DNA of 5,873 bases from NCBI GenBank assembly GCA_018971905.1, contig JAGWZS010000121.1, forward strand, positions 1 through 5,873. The letters are read 5' to 3'. The translations under genes and the position numbers were made by a program. This DNA is from Rhodospirillales bacterium. GTDB lineage: Bacteria; Pseudomonadota; Alphaproteobacteria; Acetobacterales; Acetobacteraceae. The notes beneath the pieces were generated by a model. The model ran no database searches and was not told where the DNA came from. It saw only the letters and a program-made list of their open reading frames with translations. Each line of letters opens with the position of its first letter. Position 1 is the stretch's first letter. Below, piece by piece: positions 5,539 through 5,873 of this stretch.

Positions 5539-5873
5539 ATGGCTGGACTTTGGGGAAGCAGGGCGAAATCCGCCCTGCGCGGTGTTTGTTCTATGCGCAG
5601 CCTTTATATCGGCCTCGCCAGCTTTGCGGTTGTGCCTGCCGCCCTGGCGCAAAGCGCCAATACGCCGGTTAATCTCGACCTTGGCTCGGTTCTCGCCAGC
5701 GGCACAAACAATGCGTCCAATCTGATCAACACACCCGGTACCGCGCCGTATGAATCGCCGTCCAAGGCGCCGCTGCATTCCACGCAGCCAACTTCGGTGG
5801 TGGATAAGCACACGGTTGATAAGCTGCTCACGGGCACGGAAAGCTGGGCAGACATTGCCCGCCTGACCCCCTC
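5539..5873 (+). CDS. TonB-dependent outer-membrane receptor, N-terminal part (3' end outside window)
   Basis: The first 111 codons of a TonB-dependent receptor run off the right edge. Such receptors import siderophores, metals, vitamins or oligosaccharides across the outer membrane using TonB energy. Residues 1-37 are a long signal region (basic start, then hydrophobic LYIGLASFAVVPAALA, cleavage before Gln38). ATG 5593 (Met19) would leave a standard 19-residue signal, but GGGAAGG supports ATG 5539. After a linker, PYESPSKAPLHSTQPTSVVD (70-89) and HTVDKLLTGTESWADIARLTP (residues 91-111) match the start of the plug domain in receptors with the pattern 'A-P-L-x-x-T-Q-P-T-S-V ... D-I-x-x-x-x-P-S-V'. 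The rest of the plug and the 22-strand barrel should follow outside the window. The substrate cannot be assigned. The RpiR gene upstream hints at a carbon source rather than iron, as inference only. Confidence 0.75.
   Translation, partial: MAGLWGSRAKSALRGVCSMRSLYIGLASFAVVPAALAQSANTPVNLDLGSVLASGTNNASNLINTPGTAPYESPSKAPLHSTQPTSVVDKHTVDKLLTGTESWADIARLTP
5558..5578 (+). other. GC-rich hairpin at the start of the TonB-receptor message
   Basis: GCAGGGCG (5558-5565) and CGCCCTGC (5571-5578) form a perfect 8-bp stem with an AAATC loop, 19 nt after the A of ATG 5539 and 15 nt before ATG 5593. It would sit in the translation initiation region, or in the leader if ATG 5593 is the true start. No U-tract follows, so it is not a plain terminator. 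Chance formation in GC-rich coding DNA cannot be excluded. Confidence 0.4.

Overview
The window looks like chromosomal DNA from a GC-rich alphaproteobacterium. An acetic-acid-bacterium relative (Acetobacteraceae, possibly an acidophile such as Acidocella or Acidiphilium) is my best guess. This rests on protein style and gene content: an ACR3-type arsenite pump, a XanB2/FkbO-like chorismatase, a SlyB-like lipoprotein and a TonB-dependent receptor. It is inference; no marker gene is present. I see no rRNA, tRNA, CRISPR array, insertion sequence or integrase.

Left part, plus strand (1-788): the last 90 codons of an ACR3-family arsenite efflux permease enter from the left edge. After an 85-nt gap comes a small secreted PepSY-domain protein, which ends in a strong hairpin terminator. 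The gap holds an 11-nt-period direct repeat resembling a response-regulator site, and a 13-bp palindrome.

Middle, minus strand (4325 down to 788): four genes point the same way. They are a YadG-type ABC ATPase, a YadH-type ABC-2 permease (4-nt ATGA overlap), a SlyB-like glycine-zipper lipoprotein with an unusual Pro/Ala/Thr-rich tail, and a chorismatase whose proposed start overlaps the lipoprotein stop. An AT-rich 49-nt gap with an inverted repeat separates the ABC pair from the lipoprotein/chorismatase pair, so there may be two transcription units. The chorismatase converges on the PepSY gene, and the terminator hairpin lies between them.

Right part, plus strand (4326-5873): a 170-nt divergent promoter region leads to an RpiR-family regulator (HTH plus SIS phosphosugar-sensing domain). 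About 130 nt after its stop begins the N-terminus of a TonB-dependent outer-membrane receptor that runs off the right edge. A 16-nt motif, TGTAGC-N5-CTACC, occurs before rpiR (as part of a 14-bp perfect palindrome) and, inverted, before the receptor gene. This suggests that the RpiR protein controls itself and the receptor in response to a phosphorylated sugar.

Nothing here is clearly a new defence or mobile system. The points most worth checking are the putative RpiR operator pair, the slippage-prone repeats in the first codons of rpiR, and the lipoprotein/chorismatase gene pair.
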